In this document: positions 1-8,291 of the stretch, piece by piece
Numbering within the stretch: position 1 is the stretch's first letter
Layout of the letters: every line of letters starts with the position of its first letter
From: Blautia coccoides
GTDB lineage: Bacteria; Bacillota; Clostridia; Lachnospirales; Lachnospiraceae
Length of the DNA: 64,000 nucleotides
Direction of reading: 5' to 3'
Assembly: GCF_034355335.1 (NCBI RefSeq)
Contig: NZ_CP136422.1
Coordinates: 2,824,501 to 2,888,500, forward strand
The notes under the pieces: model-generated
What the model saw: only the letters and a program-made list of their open reading frames with translations
The model's database searches: none
What the model was told of the DNA's origin: nothing
Made by a program: the position numbers and the translations under genes

Positions 1-422
1 CGGACGCAGAAGAGAAAGAGATCAATATCCACGTGACCTGCCCAGGCATGACGCCGGAGATCGAGAGGATACTCTCCATGCTGCATATGCTGAATAAACA
101 GCTTGTGGGACATAAGGAGGGGGAGATGCATCTGATCGAAGCGGCGGATGTGCTGTATATTGATACAGCAGATAAAAGAACATTTTTGTACACTAAAAAT
201 GAGATATATGAGACTGAGCTTAAACTCTATGAACTGGAAGAACAACTGAAGGACGCTGATTTTTTCAGGGCAAATAAGTCCTGCATTATAAACTTTAGAC
301 ACATTGCGTCCTTGAAGTCAGAGCTGAACCGGCGTCTTCTTGTAACAATGACAAACGGAGAAAAACTGATCGTGTCCAGACAATATGCAGAGTATGTAAA
401 AGAGAAACTGGAGGTGCGGTAG
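1..422 (+). CDS. LytTR-family DNA-binding transcriptional regulator (5' end outside window)
   Basis: The reading frame is open from base 3, so the start codon lies upstream of the window; the GTG at 33 is internal. The visible protein has a short N-terminal part followed by a LytTR DNA-binding domain: 'ADVLYIDTADKRTFLYT', 'DADFFRANKSCIINF' and a C-terminal 'NGEKLIVSRQYAEYVKEKL' are typical of the stand-alone LytTR regulators of about 145 residues found in Firmicutes, which lack a receiver domain. It is followed 3 bases later by a DUF3021 membrane protein and then an ABC-2 exporter. LytTR-DUF3021 pairs commonly sit together and control adjacent transport genes, so a local autoregulatory role is inferred. 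Confidence 0.9.
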   Translation, partial: DAEEKEINIHVTCPGMTPEIERILSMLHMLNKQLVGHKEGEMHLIEAADVLYIDTADKRTFLYTKNEIYETELKLYELEEQLKDADFFRANKSCIINFRHIASLKSELNRRLLVTMTNGEKLIVSRQYAEYVKEKLEVR

Positions 423-425
423 TGT

Positions 426-917
426 ATGGAAAAGAATAAGACGGTATTTGACTTTTTGGGAAATATGTTTTGCATTTACGGAATCACTGCGGCAATGCTC
501 ATACTGTTCGCTCTGGCCTTTGGTGAAACCGCCAAGGAAATCTCAGGTATGTTCCGCCTCGGAAAGCAGGGAATCCCTCTGGAAGTTATGGCAGAATTTC
601 TGCTGACTTCTTTTTTGGTCACATGTATGCAGTATCTGTTTTTTTCGGAGAAGATTTTTAAGCATATGTCAGGAAACAGGCGGACAGTATACATGCTCCT
701 GTCAATTTTTGTGATCACCAGTGCGGCAATATGGAAATTCAGATGGTTTCCTGTCAATATGTGGGAGCCGTGGGCGTGCTTCTTTCTAAGCTTTTTCGTC
801 AGCGTTTTGGTGAGCATAGGTGTCATGAGACTGAAGATAAAGGCGGAGGACCGCAAGCTGGAAGAAGGACTGAAACGGATGAAGGAAAAATGGAAAGAGG
901 AAGGGAAGGAATCATAA
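426..917 (+). CDS. DUF3021 family membrane protein
   Basis: A 163-residue protein with four hydrophobic segments (about residues 13-32, 57-75, 87-105 and 116-136) followed by a highly charged, basic C-terminal tail rich in Lys and Glu. Length, four-helix layout and position directly behind a LytTR gene fit the DUF3021 family. The start at 426 follows an AGGTGCGG-type ribosome binding site and the 4-base gap to the LytTR stop suggests translational coupling. DUF3021 proteins are thought to modulate the partner LytTR regulator from the membrane; the biochemical role is not known and none is visible here. Confidence 0.85.
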   Translation: MEKNKTVFDFLGNMFCIYGITAAMLILFALAFGETAKEISGMFRLGKQGIPLEVMAEFLLTSFLVTCMQYLFFSEKIFKHMSGNRRTVYMLLSIFVITSAAIWKFRWFPVNMWEPWACFFLSFFVSVLVSIGVMRLKIKAEDRKLEEGLKRMKEKWKEEGKES

Positions 918-918
918 T

Positions 919-1773
919 ATGGGTTGTGAATGCAGCATCAAAATAATGGATATCACCCAAAGATTCGGGGATAAAACAGTTTTAAAAAGTATTGATCTGA
1001 CACTCAGAAAAGGGGAAATCTTTGGCCTTTTGGGTCCGTCCGGAGCAGGGAAAACCACCCTCATCAAAATCCTTACAGGGCAGCTTGTGCAGACCGGAGG
1101 AAGGGCGGAAGTGCTGGGGACAGATACCAGAGCGCTTACCAGCAGTATTTACACAAAAATGGGGATGGTGCTTGACAACACAGGATTGTATGAACGGCTG
1201 AGCTGTCGTGACAATCTGGCACTGTTTGCACAGATTTACAGGATACCCAAGACGAAAATCCGGGAAATTTTAGGGGAAGTAGGTCTTTTGGAGGCAGAGA
1301 AACGTCCGGTCAGCAAACTTTCAAAGGGAATGCGGCAGCGCCTGGTCATGGCAAGGGCATTGATGCACAGTCCTGAAATCTTATTTCTGGACGAACCAGG
1401 AAGTGCCCTGGACCCTTCCACAGTAAATGAGATCCATGATCTGATCCGCAGAGAACAGACGAAAGGCGCGACGATCTTTTTGACCACACATAATATGGAG
1501 GAGGCGGCAAAGCTATGCGACCATGTAGCCCTTCTTCACGAGGGAAATATCGTGGAATACGGAAAACCGGAAGAAATCTGCAGGAAATATAATTACCAGA
1601 ACAGGATTAAGATTCTGCTGAAAAACGGCAGGGAGATCATTCTTCAAAATGAGAAGAAAGAAGCCGGCAGGATCCAGGAGCTTTTTGCGTCGGAACAGGT
1701 GGAGAGCATCCATTCCACAGAGCCGAATCTGGAGACGGTCTTCCTGGAACTGACCGGAAGGAGGTTTGAATAG
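919..1773 (+). CDS. ABC transporter ATP-binding protein
   Basis: A 284-residue nucleotide-binding subunit of an ABC-2 type exporter. It has Walker A 'GPSGAGKTT' near residues 39-47, a signature 'LSKGMRQRL' (K in the third position where many have G), Walker B 'ILFLDEPGSALD' and a switch His in 'FLTTHNMEEA'. The C-terminal 60 residues resemble the accessory domain of DrrA/NatA-type exporters. It starts one base after the DUF3021 stop and is followed by its permease, so the four genes form one operon. The substrate cannot be read from sequence; antimicrobial peptide, Na+ or lipid export are possibilities for this class. Confidence 0.93.
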   Translation: MGCECSIKIMDITQRFGDKTVLKSIDLTLRKGEIFGLLGPSGAGKTTLIKILTGQLVQTGGRAEVLGTDTRALTSSIYTKMGMVLDNTGLYERLSCRDNLALFAQIYRIPKTKIREILGEVGLLEAEKRPVSKLSKGMRQRLVMARALMHSPEILFLDEPGSALDPSTVNEIHDLIRREQTKGATIFLTTHNMEEAAKLCDHVALLHEGNIVEYGKPEEICRKYNYQNRIKILLKNGREIILQNEKKEAGRIQELFASEQVESIHSTEPNLETVFLELTGRRFE

Positions 1774-1774
1774 T

Positions 1775-2473
1775 ATGGATGGGAGAAAGATATGTGCCGT
1801 GTGGAAAAAACAGGTAAAAGACACTTTGAAAAATAAGGTCATACTGATCCAGTTCATTATGTTTCCCATGCTGACTGCTGTGATGCAGAATGCCATGGAC
1901 ATACAGGGAATGCCGAAAAACTATTTTGTCACGCTCTTTGCCACCATGTACATTGGCATGGCACCGCTCACAGCCATGGCTGCCATTATCTCGGAAGAAA
2001 AAGAGTGCAATACACTGCGTGTGCTGCTTATGTCTAACGTTAAGGCCGGAGAATATTTATTGGGAACCGGAGGATATGTATTTATGATATGTACTCTGGG
2101 GGCCATATGCTTCGGGGTTATGGGGAATTTCCGGGGAAAGGAGCTGGCCGGTTTTGTGTTTGCCATGTGCGTTGGGATCATGATCTCCCTTCTCTTGGGA
2201 GCCGCGATCGGAGTCAGGAGCAAAGGCCAGATGGCGGCCACTTCCATATCGGTTCCGGTTATGATGATCCTCTCTTTTCTTCCCATGCTTGCCTCATTCA
2301 ATGAGAAGATTGCCAAGGTGTCAAAATATATCTTCTCACAGCAGGTCAGCAGGATCATGGAGGATATGGGATCACATACAGCAGAGGCGGGCAGCATCAT
2401 GATCATAGGCGTCAATTTCATTGTTGTGGTGCTGTTTTTTACATTTTGCTACAGGAGATATGGGCTTGAATAG
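1775..2473 (+). CDS. ABC-2 type transporter permease
   Basis: A membrane permease of 232 residues with about six transmembrane helices, the partner of the ATPase directly upstream. ATG 1775 was chosen over an in-frame TTG at 1766 because the AAGGAGG ribosome binding site at 1758-1764 leaves normal spacing (10 bases) only for the ATG; the TTG would be almost on top of it. The motif 'ISEEKECNTLRVLLMSNVKAGEYLLGT' after the second helix is the usual ABC-2 coupling region. Gene order (LytTR, DUF3021, ATPase, permease) indicates a self-regulated export operon. Confidence 0.88.
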   Translation: MDGRKICAVWKKQVKDTLKNKVILIQFIMFPMLTAVMQNAMDIQGMPKNYFVTLFATMYIGMAPLTAMAAIISEEKECNTLRVLLMSNVKAGEYLLGTGGYVFMICTLGAICFGVMGNFRGKELAGFVFAMCVGIMISLLLGAAIGVRSKGQMAATSISVPVMMILSFLPMLASFNEKIAKVSKYIFSQQVSRIMEDMGSHTAEAGSIMIIGVNFIVVVLFFTFCYRRYGLE

Positions 2474-2476
2474 GTA

Positions 2477-2505
2477 TTGTGATAACACGGGTTTGAGAGT
2501 ATAAT
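2477..2505 (+). promoter_or_regulatory. Predicted sigma-A promoter of the 2678 regulator gene
   Basis: TTGTGA at 2477-2482 and a perfect TATAAT at 2500-2505 with a 17-base spacer, starting 3 bases after the permease stop codon. Transcription would start near 2512, giving a leader of about 165 bases before the next gene. Confidence 0.7.
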
Positions 2506-2590
2506 AAATGAAAATGCCGGGACGTGTATGAAAATCCATTCCCGACAAGCTTCAGATATATTCCGGGGCAAACAGCGTGGGAATACAGAG

Positions 2591-2643
2591 GACGGAACAG
2601 GCAGAAGCTGTGCTTGTTCTGTCTTTTTTTGAAAAAAAGACAG
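2591..2643 (+). terminator. Intrinsic terminator overlapped by an alternative hairpin (possible attenuator)
   Basis: An imperfect stem GACGGAACA (2591-2599) with TGTTCTGTC (2615-2623) is followed by seven T (2624-2630), a good intrinsic terminator. The 3' arm and T-run are also the left arm of a perfect 12-base inverted repeat, CTGTCTTTTTTT (2619-2630) with AAAAAAAGACAG (2632-2643). The two folds exclude each other. The structure lies between a predicted promoter and the coding start at 2678, which suggests attenuation; simple termination of the upstream operon is the alternative. Confidence 0.6.
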
Positions 2644-2677
2644 GCAGGGATCTGCACAATTTGAGGAGGAAAAAGGT

Positions 2678-4186
2678 ATGAAGCTGAATATGACGATTAT
2701 TTTTGATCATCTGGACAGAGCAGAGGTGACAAAAAAGCGGATCAGCCGCCCCTTTGATTTTTATCTGGATAAGATAGAGATCTGTACAGGAAAAATGTGG
2801 CAGGTATCCAGCCTCTGCATAGCAGATGCCAAAAGTCTCCCCGGTGTTCCAGAGACAAAAGACAGCGTATCCCTTATCTGTATAGGACAGCTTCCGGATG
2901 CTTATACAGAGATTCCCTGTGAATATATCTGTATAAAGGAGGGGACGGACATCGCCAAGCTGTTCCAGGAAGCAGCAGAGGTTTTCCGGCTGTTTCAAGA
3001 TATTGAGGTGAGGCTCTTAAGATGTCTTGTGGACCATGCACCTATGAACGAGATAGGAAGAATACTTTTTGAAATACTGGAGAATCCTGTTTCCTTTGCC
3101 ACGCCTGTATTTCGCATCATGATGTATGTGCCCGGAAAGAACAGCAGTTATAAGAATTTTTCACTGGCTGAAAATACCTATCTTCCGGAAGATGAGTACA
3201 TGGTGGTGGTCTCAGACCCTGAGTACAAGGCAACCTTAAAGACAAAGATACCCGGAATCTTTTCTGAGAAGATGTACGGGTTTCGGAAGATTTACTGCAA
3301 CATTTTTCACAGGCAGGAGTATCTTGGGAGACTGGTTGCAGATGAAGTGTACCGTCCCTGCAGAGAAAGTGATCTGTCCTTTTTAATGCTCATATCTGAC
3401 TATGTGAAAATGGCGTACCTCGACATTTGCCCGGTCAATCTGGGGGAGACAAAGGAGTTTGACCATATGGTGAGGGAACTCACACTTTCCCAGCGGCCTT
3501 ATCTGGAGGCATATGATCCAATACTCCGGTCTTACGGATGGGAAAAGTCAGATACGTATCTCTATGTCTATCTTTCCAGCTTTTCAGAGAATAACCGTCA
3601 TTCCAGGCTTGCCGAACACATGCTTTACCTGCATCGGATCCTGGACAGCAACTATACCTTTGTTCACGAAAACCACATTCATCTCATTCTTCGCTACCCA
3701 AACGGACAAAACAAAAAAATATATGAAATTTTGGAGAGCTTTGCCGGCCGTCACGATTTTTATATAGGCTGCAGCAGTTGGTTTCATGATTTTGAAAAAA
3801 CAGGCATGTATTTTCATCAGGCTGTCATTGCTTTTGAGACAGGCAATCAGACGGAACCTTCAAAGAGAGTCTATTTATTTGAAAAATATATTCTGGAGTA
3901 TATCGTAAAGACTGCCTGTCTGAAGCACAACAAAGAATTTTATATAGCTCCGCCCCTGTCCGCCCTTATGGATTATGACCGGAAGCATGGAACAGAGCTG
4001 CTGCACACCCTGAAAATCTGTCTTGAAAACAGCGGCAGGGCAGTCATTGCCCAGGATATTCTGCACGTGCACCGGACCACGTACCTGTACAGGATCAAAA
4101 GGATTGAAGAGATCACCGGCTGGCAGCTAAACGATTACAGGACGAGATTATATCTTATGATCCTATTTGAGATGATAGATGCGTGA
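2678..4186 (+). CDS. PucR/CdaR-type helix-turn-helix transcriptional regulator
   Basis: A 502-residue regulator. The C-terminal 65 residues contain the HTH of the PucR/CdaR family ('SGRAVIAQDILHVHRTTYLY' followed by 'RIKRIEEITGWQL'); 'VHRTTYLYRIKRI' is the hallmark helix pair. The N-terminal about 430 residues have no clear named domain but contain a weakly GAF-like stretch around 110-250. An AGGAGG site 8 bases before ATG 2678 supports the start. It sits upstream of a GntP-type permease and a UROD-family protein on the same strand and is the likely local regulator of those genes, sensing their substrate. One of three such regulators in the window. Confidence 0.85.
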   Translation: MKLNMTIIFDHLDRAEVTKKRISRPFDFYLDKIEICTGKMWQVSSLCIADAKSLPGVPETKDSVSLICIGQLPDAYTEIPCEYICIKEGTDIAKLFQEAAEVFRLFQDIEVRLLRCLVDHAPMNEIGRILFEILENPVSFATPVFRIMMYVPGKNSSYKNFSLAENTYLPEDEYMVVVSDPEYKATLKTKIPGIFSEKMYGFRKIYCNIFHRQEYLGRLVADEVYRPCRESDLSFLMLISDYVKMAYLDICPVNLGETKEFDHMVRELTLSQRPYLEAYDPILRSYGWEKSDTYLYVYLSSFSENNRHSRLAEHMLYLHRILDSNYTFVHENHIHLILRYPNGQNKKIYEILESFAGRHDFYIGCSSWFHDFEKTGMYFHQAVIAFETGNQTEPSKRVYLFEKYILEYIVKTACLKHNKEFYIAPPLSALMDYDRKHGTELLHTLKICLENSGRAVIAQDILHVHRTTYLYRIKRIEEITGWQLNDYRTRLYLMILFEMIDA

Positions 4187-4286
4187 GGCGGCTGGCATTG
4201 CTACAAAATATAGGAAAGAGCCGGAAAAGCTTTCGATGTTATGAGCATTTTATTTTACACTTGCCGATGCTATGATGTAAGCATAA

Positions 4287-4302
4287 AAAGAAGATCTTCT
4301 TT
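4287..4302. promoter_or_regulatory. 16-bp perfect palindrome in the promoter region of the permease gene
   Basis: AAAGAAGATCTTCTTT is a perfect palindrome 42 bases before the permease start codon. It could be an operator for the upstream PucR-type regulator or a small RNA hairpin in the leader. Assignment is by position only. Confidence 0.35.
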
Positions 4303-4344
4303 CGGGCCAAGAGATTAGAGGTAATAGAGAAAGGGAGGATTCAT

Positions 4345-5664
4345 ATGGTAAGTGTGATAGGAATAGTGGCGGCAATTGCTCTGCTAGTGTTCAAACAGTG
4401 GAATATGCTCCTTGTGAGCCTGATCTGTGCTGTCATCGTGGGGCTGACAAGCGGTATTGGATTGTGGGCGATCTTCAGTGATTACTATATGCCCGGGCTG
4501 GTGGGATTTTTCGGTTCGTGGTTTTTGATCTTCACCATCGGCGCGGTATATTCTGAGTTCATGTCACGTTCCGGTTCTGTTTCAGCCATTGCGTATAAGC
4601 TGGTGGATGTATTTGGAAAAGAAAAGATACTGCTGGTAATGTTTATTGTGTGCTGCCTGCTGAATCTGGGCGGGGTAAACCCTTATGTGCAGATATTTAT
4701 TGTATGGCCTATGGCAGTGGTGCTGTCAAAGGAATTCAATATCAACAGAGGAATCTGGCTCTCTGTTTTTTATCTGGGATTGTTTACCGCACAGCTTTTT
4801 CCGGGAAATCCCAGTATGGTAAATACTGTGGTGTCCCAGATACTGGAAGTGTCCGCAGGGACAGTGCCGTTTATCTGTCTGGCAATGTTTCTGCTCTATG
4901 CGGCAGCAGGATATTTTATAATCAGAAGGACAGAAAAACGATGGGAGGAAAAAGGACGCAGATATGTGGAGACAGAGTCAGACAGGCAAATGGTGAAACC
5001 GGAACGTGATGATCTTCCGGGACTGGCGGCAGCGCTGACTCCTATGATTCTGGTGATCCTTTTGTATACCGGCCTGACGTCCGGATGGTTTGCTTTTGCC
5101 GGCATTCAGAGGCTTGCGTCCTCTAACAGTATCCTGGCATCCATGGGAACAGCCTGCATTGTGTGTTATCTGCTGAATCTGAAAAAGCTCAGGGGCAGTG
5201 AGAAGGATATTATATTTAAAGGTATGGCCGGTGGGCTGAGTCCCACCTTTGCCGCTGCGGTAATTGCCGGTTTTCTGGGCGTTATCACCGGCTCTCATGG
5301 ATATCAGCTTTTTACCCAGGCTGTTCAGGATGTAGGAGGCAATCCGTATATGCAGTGTCTCATAGCGGGAAGTGTAACGGGATTTATTACAGGAGGAGGC
5401 GCTGTGACCGCTCAGACCGTTTTAGGAACCTTTGGCGCGGGATGGCTGGCAAATCCTTCTGTAAACACAGGTCTGCTGCGACAGATAACTGTGGCAAATA
5501 CAGCGGGGGGCATCACATTATCCCCGCACTCAGGCGGACTGCACGGAGTTATGGGGTTTGCGGGAACGGATTTGAAAGAATCTTATCCGGCCTGCATAAC
5601 CAGCGTTATCCTTCCGTCAATTGTCATTAATATTATTTTTTCGGCCATTGCGGTATTTATGTAA
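4345..5664 (+). CDS. GntP-family (gluconate:H+ symporter-like) permease
   Basis: A 439-residue integral membrane protein with about 12 predicted helices. 'GGVNPYVQIFIVWPMAVVLSKEFNI' in the first half and 'TVANTAGGITLSPHSGGLHGV' near the C-terminus match the conserved re-entrant regions of the GntP/CitMHS-type carboxylate transporters. The substrate is probably a sugar acid or small carboxylate, but this cannot be fixed from sequence. AAGGGAGG precedes ATG 4345. The next gene, a UROD-family protein, begins 15 bases after the stop, so the two are cotranscribed and end at the terminator at 6744. Confidence 0.85.
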   Translation: MVSVIGIVAAIALLVFKQWNMLLVSLICAVIVGLTSGIGLWAIFSDYYMPGLVGFFGSWFLIFTIGAVYSEFMSRSGSVSAIAYKLVDVFGKEKILLVMFIVCCLLNLGGVNPYVQIFIVWPMAVVLSKEFNINRGIWLSVFYLGLFTAQLFPGNPSMVNTVVSQILEVSAGTVPFICLAMFLLYAAAGYFIIRRTEKRWEEKGRRYVETESDRQMVKPERDDLPGLAAALTPMILVILLYTGLTSGWFAFAGIQRLASSNSILASMGTACIVCYLLNLKKLRGSEKDIIFKGMAGGLSPTFAAAVIAGFLGVITGSHGYQLFTQAVQDVGGNPYMQCLIAGSVTGFITGGGAVTAQTVLGTFGAGWLANPSVNTGLLRQITVANTAGGITLSPHSGGLHGVMGFAGTDLKESYPACITSVILPSIVINIIFSAIAVFM

Positions 5665-5679
5665 AAGGAGGAATGGAAT

Positions 5680-6717
5680 ATGGCAGAGAACATGGTACTG
5701 GACTGGATGAAATTCAGCAGCTCAGTAAGCGGCGAGGCAGCGGAGAAAGAGAACTATCTGAAAGTCATCCGGGGAGAAGAACCGGACTGGGTCCCTTTAT
5801 ATTTTGATGCCTGCGACTGGGTATTTACTGGGTTTATGCTGGACTATGTAAATAAAGAGAGAAAATTCGATATTTTCAATGTGGAGTGGGAAATACACGA
5901 GGCAGGCAAGATGCCAAAGCCAAACAGAAGGCTGCTGGAGGACGTGACAAAATGGAGAGATTTTGTGAATTTCCCGGACACATCAAAAATTGACTGGGAG
6001 CAGATGGCAGCAGAAGCCTTAAAAATACATGATCCCAACAAGGCCATGGGCTACAGGACAGACGGATGCGGGGGCAACTTTTTCATTCCTCTCATGAACA
6101 TGATGGGATTTGAGGAGGGGCTATGCGCGCTTTTGGAGGAACCGGAGGCAGTGGATGAGCTGTTTGAAGCGGTTACTGTGCTGACGGAGGAGGCTATGCG
6201 GCATCTGATCCCCATTTATAAACCGGATGTGGTGATCATTGATGATGATATGGCTTCTGCCACCAATCTTTTTATCTCCCTGGAGACGTTCAGGGCCAGG
6301 TTCCGCCCCTTTTACCAGAGGCTCATAGATGTGGCAAAGGAATTTGAACTGCCTGTTGAACTTCATATGTGCGGGTGCTGTGAAAAGGTCATACCGGATT
6401 TTGTGGAAATGGGAGTTAATATCTGGCAGCCGGCTCAGGTTATGAACGATCTGAAAGGGATCAAAGCCAGGTATGGAAATCGTCTTGTCCTAAACGGCGG
6501 CTGGGATTCTCAGGGAAAGGCCGGAATGCCCGGGGCATCCCAGGAGACTGTACGGCAGTCCGCGAGAACGGCCATTGATCAATTTGCAGAGGGCGGCGGC
6601 TATGTGTTCTGGGATTTAAGCCCGGTGGGACAGTCAGAGGATATGCAGAAAAAAATCGCCTGGTTGGAGGATGAGGCCAGAACCTATGGCAGGAAGTATT
6701 ATCATAAGGAAAAATAG
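5680..6717 (+). CDS. Uroporphyrinogen decarboxylase (UROD)-family protein, probably a corrinoid/thiol methyltransferase-like enzyme
   Basis: A 345-residue TIM-barrel protein of the UROD superfamily. It is not a haem enzyme by context: no porphyrin genes are near. It keeps 'ELHMCGCCEKVIPDFVEMG', whose His-x-Cys resembles the zinc ligands of MtaA/CmuA-type methylcobalamin:CoM methyltransferases, and 'VLNGGWDSQG' further on. In Clostridia such proteins often accompany substrate transporters and are thought to take part in demethylation of methylated or methoxylated compounds. No corrinoid protein gene is adjacent, so the acceptor is unknown. Cotranscribed with the permease; AAAGGAGG precedes ATG 5680. 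Confidence 0.8.
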   Translation: MAENMVLDWMKFSSSVSGEAAEKENYLKVIRGEEPDWVPLYFDACDWVFTGFMLDYVNKERKFDIFNVEWEIHEAGKMPKPNRRLLEDVTKWRDFVNFPDTSKIDWEQMAAEALKIHDPNKAMGYRTDGCGGNFFIPLMNMMGFEEGLCALLEEPEAVDELFEAVTVLTEEAMRHLIPIYKPDVVIIDDDMASATNLFISLETFRARFRPFYQRLIDVAKEFELPVELHMCGCCEKVIPDFVEMGVNIWQPAQVMNDLKGIKARYGNRLVLNGGWDSQGKAGMPGASQETVRQSARTAIDQFAEGGGYVFWDLSPVGQSEDMQKKIAWLEDEARTYGRKYYHKEK

Positions 6718-6743
6718 AAAAGCTAAGACTGTTGTGAATAAGT

Positions 6744-6773
6744 AGAGATGGAGGCAGAACTCCATCTCTTTTT
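6744..6773 (+). terminator. Intrinsic terminator after the permease/UROD operon
   Basis: Perfect 10-base stem AGAGATGGAG (6744-6753) with CTCCATCTCT (6760-6769), 6-base loop, then a T-run. It touches the stop codon of the convergent LysR gene. Confidence 0.88.
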
Positions 6774-7722
6774 ATAATGTGTGGATGCCGGAATCCGCGA
6801 TTTTTAAAAATTCTTCCATAGCTCTTGTCACATACCGGGAGCGTTTGTGATAGAAGTAAATATTCCGCTGGGAAATTTCCGGTTCCAGTTTATAAAAGAC
6901 GATCCTGGAGTCCTCAGGTACGTGTCTGATCAGAGTGTCTGTGACAAATGCGATTCCCATGCCGTAACAGGCCAGGTGGTAGGCAGTGACCTGCTGATCC
7001 AGCTTCAGAGGAACATTGGGTGTGAGACCCGCGTGCTTCAGGAGCAGATCAGAGCGCTCACGTGTGTCGTTTCCTGCCCGCAGAAGCAGGAAAGGGTCGG
7101 ATGAAAAATGTTGTATGATATCAGGACAGGCGGCATTGTCCTGATAAGAGCCGCTTTTTATAGAGGCGGCATCCAGACAGAAGGCTTTCAGGCCTTTTTT
7201 ATGGGCAAGCGCGGCGGGCACTGCCAAAAGGAGCTGTTCTTTGCAGAAAAAGTGGCGTTCATATATGGTGTCTGAGAACGTATAGTTGTCAATGACCAGA
7301 TCCAGATTGCCGGAAAAGAGCTGCTTTTCCAGATCGTTGGTGGTGGATTCTGTCATTTTTACATCTATGGATGGATACTTTCCCATAAAACCGGAGAGCA
7401 GAGGCGGCAGGACATAGGAGGCAAATAGATTACTCCCGCCAACAGAGAGGTGTCCGGTACAGAGAGCCTCAAAGTCATTTAAATAATTCTCAAATTCGTT
7501 TTCCATATCCATGAGATGTTCCGCGTAATGTATGTATTTTTCCCCGCACTCTGTAAGTCGGACCGGGCTGGTGCTCCTGTCAAAAATAGGTGTCCCCAGA
7601 CGGGTTTCAATCTTCTTTATGGTTGCACTCAGGGAGGGCTGGGAGATGTAGAGGTTGGCGGCAGCTTTTGAAAAGCTTCTGGTTTTATAAACCTCGTAAA
7701 CGTATTTTTTTCCTTCAAACAT
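6772..7722 (-). CDS. LysR-family transcriptional regulator
   Basis: A LysR-type regulator of 316 residues. The N-terminal winged HTH is clear ('KTRSFSKAAANLYISQPSLS' then 'ATIKKIETRLGTPIFDRS'), followed by a periplasmic-binding-like effector domain. ATG 7722 is preferred to the in-frame ATG at 7737 because GCAGGTGG lies 7 bases ahead of it, while the upstream ATG has no ribosome binding site. It is divergent from aspartase (8292), and control of that gene is the natural inference, although the 570-base gap contains two structured segments. Confidence 0.88.
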   Translation of the reverse strand: MFEGKKYVYEVYKTRSFSKAAANLYISQPSLSATIKKIETRLGTPIFDRSTSPVRLTECGEKYIHYAEHLMDMENEFENYLNDFEALCTGHLSVGGSNLFASYVLPPLLSGFMGKYPSIDVKMTESTTNDLEKQLFSGNLDLVIDNYTFSDTIYERHFFCKEQLLLAVPAALAHKKGLKAFCLDAASIKSGSYQDNAACPDIIQHFSSDPFLLLRAGNDTRERSDLLLKHAGLTPNVPLKLDQQVTAYHLACYGMGIAFVTDTLIRHVPEDSRIVFYKLEPEISQRNIYFYHKRSRYVTRAMEEFLKIADSGIHTL

Positions 7723-7751
7723 AGATTCCACCTGCATTTTTTATTTACTGC

Positions 7752-7880
7752 AACGGTTCAGTGCCTTTACGGTTACGGGCAAAAATCCGTGTAGAATCGC
7801 CGTTGTCCATGGAAGCTCTGCATGGCTGCCGAACATTTTTTACAGTCAGCGCTGTAAACGCGCAGATCTGCGGAACCGTT
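7752..7880. other. Structured intergenic segment with nested inverted repeats
   Basis: Outer inverted repeat AACGGTTC (7752-7759) with GAACCGTT (7873-7880) encloses a TTTACAG/CTGTAAA hairpin near 7840-7857, a perfect CGCAGATCTGCG palindrome (7861-7872) and a CCATG/CATGG pair. Size (129 bp) and ends (NAACNGTTC) resemble the dispersed palindromic family annotated at 8029, 48096 and 53565, of which it may be a diverged member or relative. Confidence 0.4.
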
Positions 7881-8028
7881 ACATTTTATTTTTTATTTTA
7901 CCATGAATGTTCCGGTATATAAATAGTTATTTATAATAAATATATACATATATGTATTAGCTTCTAATAAAAGCCGAACGTATAATGTAGATAACAAAAG
8001 ACTTCTGCTGAGGCCGCTGCTCTGAAAT

Positions 8029-8173
8029 GGTAACAGTTCAGCCTTTCACTATTATGCGAGGTGTTGCTTTGCATTTGCGAGGTAATCTCGAGGCAGCCAC
8101 GCGCCGGATTGCGGTTTTTGCAGTCTATGTGCATGCTTTTGTTGCTATGAAGCCGAAAGGCTGAATAGTAACC
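8029..8173 (-). repeat. Dispersed imperfect-palindromic element, copy A
   Basis: 145 bp with imperfect terminal inverted repeats GGTAACAGTTCAGCCTTTC and GAAAGGCTGAATAGTAACC (16 of 19 positions match when one is inverted). Its reverse complement aligns along the full length with copies at 48096 and 53565, including the core GGCGCGTGGCTGCC. It lies between the LysR gene and aspartase. The rest of 7738-8291, outside this element and the segment at 7752, shows only AT-rich sequence (7885-7985) with no gene. Confidence 0.75.
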
Positions 8174-8291
8174 TGAAATGTGATCTCAGATATCCGTGCC
8201 GGGGATGCGGGTTGGCAATAGAAGTCTCACGAAAAAAACACCGCAGGCGAGAAAAACAGGTGAAGTCTGCCGAAAAAGAGGTAAGGAAGAT

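Noticed and set aside
5680..6717. HemE (uroporphyrinogen decarboxylase of haem synthesis)
   Set aside because: No tetrapyrrole genes are near, and the His-x-Cys motif and the transporter context fit the methyltransferase-like branch of the family better.
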